A stretch of DNA of 15,667 bases from positions 67,444 to 83,110 of the forward strand of contig DFXU01000007.1 of assembly GCA_002383285.1 (NCBI GenBank). The letters are read 5' to 3'. This DNA is from Caryophanales bacterium UBA4100 (GTDB lineage Bacteria; Bacillota; Bacilli; Paenibacillales; UBA4045). Below the pieces are notes generated by a model. That model ran no database searches and was not told the DNA's origin. It saw only the letters and a list, made by a program, of their open reading frames with translations. Positions 14,538-15,667 of this stretch are shown here, piece after piece (within the stretch, counting starts at the first letter, position 1; each line of letters starts with the position of its first letter). The position numbers and the translations under genes are program-made.

Positions 14538-14918
14538 TCACTTTATCTTAGCTGAGTCAAGAATAGGTTCTTCTTTATCCTTAAAGGCTACTCCTTCTAC
14601 TTTTACATTAACCTCTACTACTCGTAAGCCAGTCATTGCTTCAAGTGAATCCTTTACATTCTCTTGAAGCATACGGCATACCTGATGGATCTTACTCCCG
14701 TATTCCACAATAATACGTAGATCAACGGCGGCCTCCTCCGTACCAACTTCAACTGAAACTCCCTTATGTACATTTTTCCCACTAATTCGTTTAGCTAGAC
14801 CTTCAGAAATTCCGCCTGACATTGCCGCTATTCCTGGAGTCTCTAGTGCTGCTAGTCCAGCTATTGTTGCAACTACATCATCGGAGATTCGAATCGTTCC
14901 TTCATTGTGCTGTTCCAC
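14538..14918 (-). CDS. Asp23/Gls24 family envelope stress protein
   Basis: This 126-residue cytoplasmic protein is of the Asp23/Gls24 (DUF322) family. It starts with the typical GTIRISDDVVATIAGLAALE (7-26), where PGIAAMSGG follows, and continues with VSVEVGTEEAAVDLRIIVEY and the ending TGLRVVEVNVKVEGVAF. Relatives such as staphylococcal Asp23 sit at the membrane through AmaP, while B. subtilis YloU and YqhY are linked to envelope or lipid homeostasis. No AmaP-like gene is in view. The start is GTG, the only in-frame choice before an upstream stop; AGGAAGG lies 12 bases ahead, overlapping the end of the dehydrogenase gene 17 bases away. The two are probably one transcript. Confidence 0.9.
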   Translation of the reverse strand: MEQHNEGTIRISDDVVATIAGLAALETPGIAAMSGGISEGLAKRISGKNVHKGVSVEVGTEEAAVDLRIIVEYGSKIHQVCRMLQENVKDSLEAMTGLRVVEVNVKVEGVAFKDKEEPILDSAKIK

Positions 14919-14935
14919 TCTCGTTCACAACCTTC

Positions 14936-15667
14936 CTATAATGATTTAACCATGCCACCATCTACCATGAATACAGATCCTGTCATATATGAATTGGCTT
15001 CAGATAGTAAGAATGCCGCTAACGATGCAAACTCAGCAGGTGTCCCATATCTCCCAAGAGGGATATCCTTCTCCAATTCATCGCGAATATCCTCTATGGT
15101 GCGTTGCTCTCTTTCTGCTTTTGCTTGATCAAGTTCAGCTAATCGATCTGTAGCAATCCGACCTGGGCAAATGGTATTAACAAGGATTTGATCTGCTGCT
15201 AGCTCTTGGGATAATGTCTTCATTAGACCGGAAATACCAGTTCGGTACACATTCGATAAGATTAATCCTGGAATCGGAACGCGAACAGATGACGAGGCTA
15301 TGGTGAGAATACGCCCCCCATTGTCCTGCATCAAGGGATAATAACCTCGGATCAATCGTACAACACTCATTAGAGTCGTCTGGAATGCATTCTCCCATTG
15401 TTCATCGCTCAAGGATAGGAAGCTTCCACTAGGTGGTCCACCAGCATTACAGACGAGTCCATCTACAGTACCATATTGCTCCTTCGTTTGTGTAACCAGA
15501 TGCTTAATTTGTTCGGGATTACTAACATCCGCTACTAGTGCCAGAACCTTTACTCCGTATCGATTTCTTAGCTCACTCGCAGTCTGTTGAATAGATTCTT
15601 CACTTCGACTGCTTATTATTAGAGAAGCGCCCTCCATAGCGAGCTGTTCAGCGATTGCCCTCCCAAG
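14936..15667 (-). CDS. Short-chain dehydrogenase/reductase-like protein, 5'-truncated, with altered catalytic residues
   Basis: The frame runs off the right edge of the window; the ATG at 15637 is internal, since the ten codons before it read LGRAIAEQLA, the end of the usual GxxxGxG cofactor helix. The Rossmann fold is clear: ISSRSEE after beta-2, ADVS, CNAGGP (the NAG motif), ILTIASSS, VNTICPGRIATDRL and the C-terminal YMTGSVFMVDGG. The classical YxxxK motif aligns with S-N-V-Y-R (S at 15254-15256, R at 15242-15244), so Tyr becomes Ser and Lys becomes Arg. The usual catalytic Asn, seven residues after the conserved Trp, is Thr. Normal dehydrogenase chemistry is doubtful. FabG-like annotation would be misleading. 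It lies upstream of the Asp23 gene. Confidence 0.88.
   Translation of the reverse strand, partial: LGRAIAEQLAMEGASLIISSRSEESIQQTASELRNRYGVKVLALVADVSNPEQIKHLVTQTKEQYGTVDGLVCNAGGPPSGSFLSLSDEQWENAFQTTLMSVVRLIRGYYPLMQDNGGRILTIASSSVRVPIPGLILSNVYRTGISGLMKTLSQELAADQILVNTICPGRIATDRLAELDQAKAEREQRTIEDIRDELEKDIPLGRYGTPAEFASLAAFLLSEANSYMTGSVFMVDGGMVKSL

Noticed and set aside
1..15667. Mobile elements, CRISPR arrays, toxin-antitoxin or defence islands
   Set aside because: I saw no transposase or integrase, no spaced repeats and no tRNA attachment site. The XPB pair and possible WYL-like tail recall defence genes, but the surrounding genes are housekeeping.

Overview
The window looks like ordinary chromosome from a low-to-mid GC, endospore-forming member of the Bacillota, most likely Paenibacillaceae (Paenibacillus or a close relative). 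This is inferred from gene content: RqcH/NFACT, YlbF and YlbG, a YugN-like protein, an Asp23/Gls24 protein, GtaB, an FtsW/SpoVE-type SEDS protein, and a bacterial XPB helicase with a helicase-associated partner. Shine-Dalgarno sites are AGGAGG-like and several genes start with GTG or TTG. I see no rRNA, tRNA, insertion sequence, prophage or CRISPR array. Genes fill nearly all the space and no gap exceeds 300 bases.

Layout. (1) 1-3300: the 3' end of rqcH and its terminator, then a LysE-family exporter (+) converging on and overlapping an APC amino acid permease (-), then a divergent gene for a degenerate J-domain membrane protein (+). (2) 3305-5954: a minus-strand block of gtaB, a PHP-domain phosphoesterase tightly coupled upstream of it, a basic protein of unknown function, and ylbG. 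(3) 6030-6983: an asparaginase II (ReAV type) on the plus strand, lying between ylbG and ylbF. (4) 6993-11036: ylbF, a helicase-associated protein and an XPB-type helicase, all minus strand; the helicase pair overlaps as TAATG. (5) 11111-12827: a two-CBS-domain protein and an M20 amidohydrolase, minus strand. (6) 13000-14536: a YugN-like protein and an FtsW/RodA/SpoVE polymerase, plus strand. (7) 14538-15667: an Asp23/Gls24 protein and a 5'-truncated short-chain dehydrogenase, minus strand.

Functional themes. YlbF is a specificity factor of RNase Y, and RqcH rescues stalled ribosomes, so RNA and translation quality control are represented. GtaB supplies UDP-glucose, and FtsW with the Asp23 protein act on the envelope. 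LysE, the permease, asparaginase and M20 amidohydrolase handle amino acids or their derivatives. The XPB pair suggests DNA repair or remodelling.

I do not see a self-evidently new multi-gene system. The best leads are the XPB/partner pair, in which both proteins carry what looks like the same N-terminal XPB-type domain; the HPD-less J protein with a solute-binding-protein-like outer domain; the dehydrogenase with three of four catalytic residues replaced; and four tightly packed convergent gene junctions with no visible terminator.
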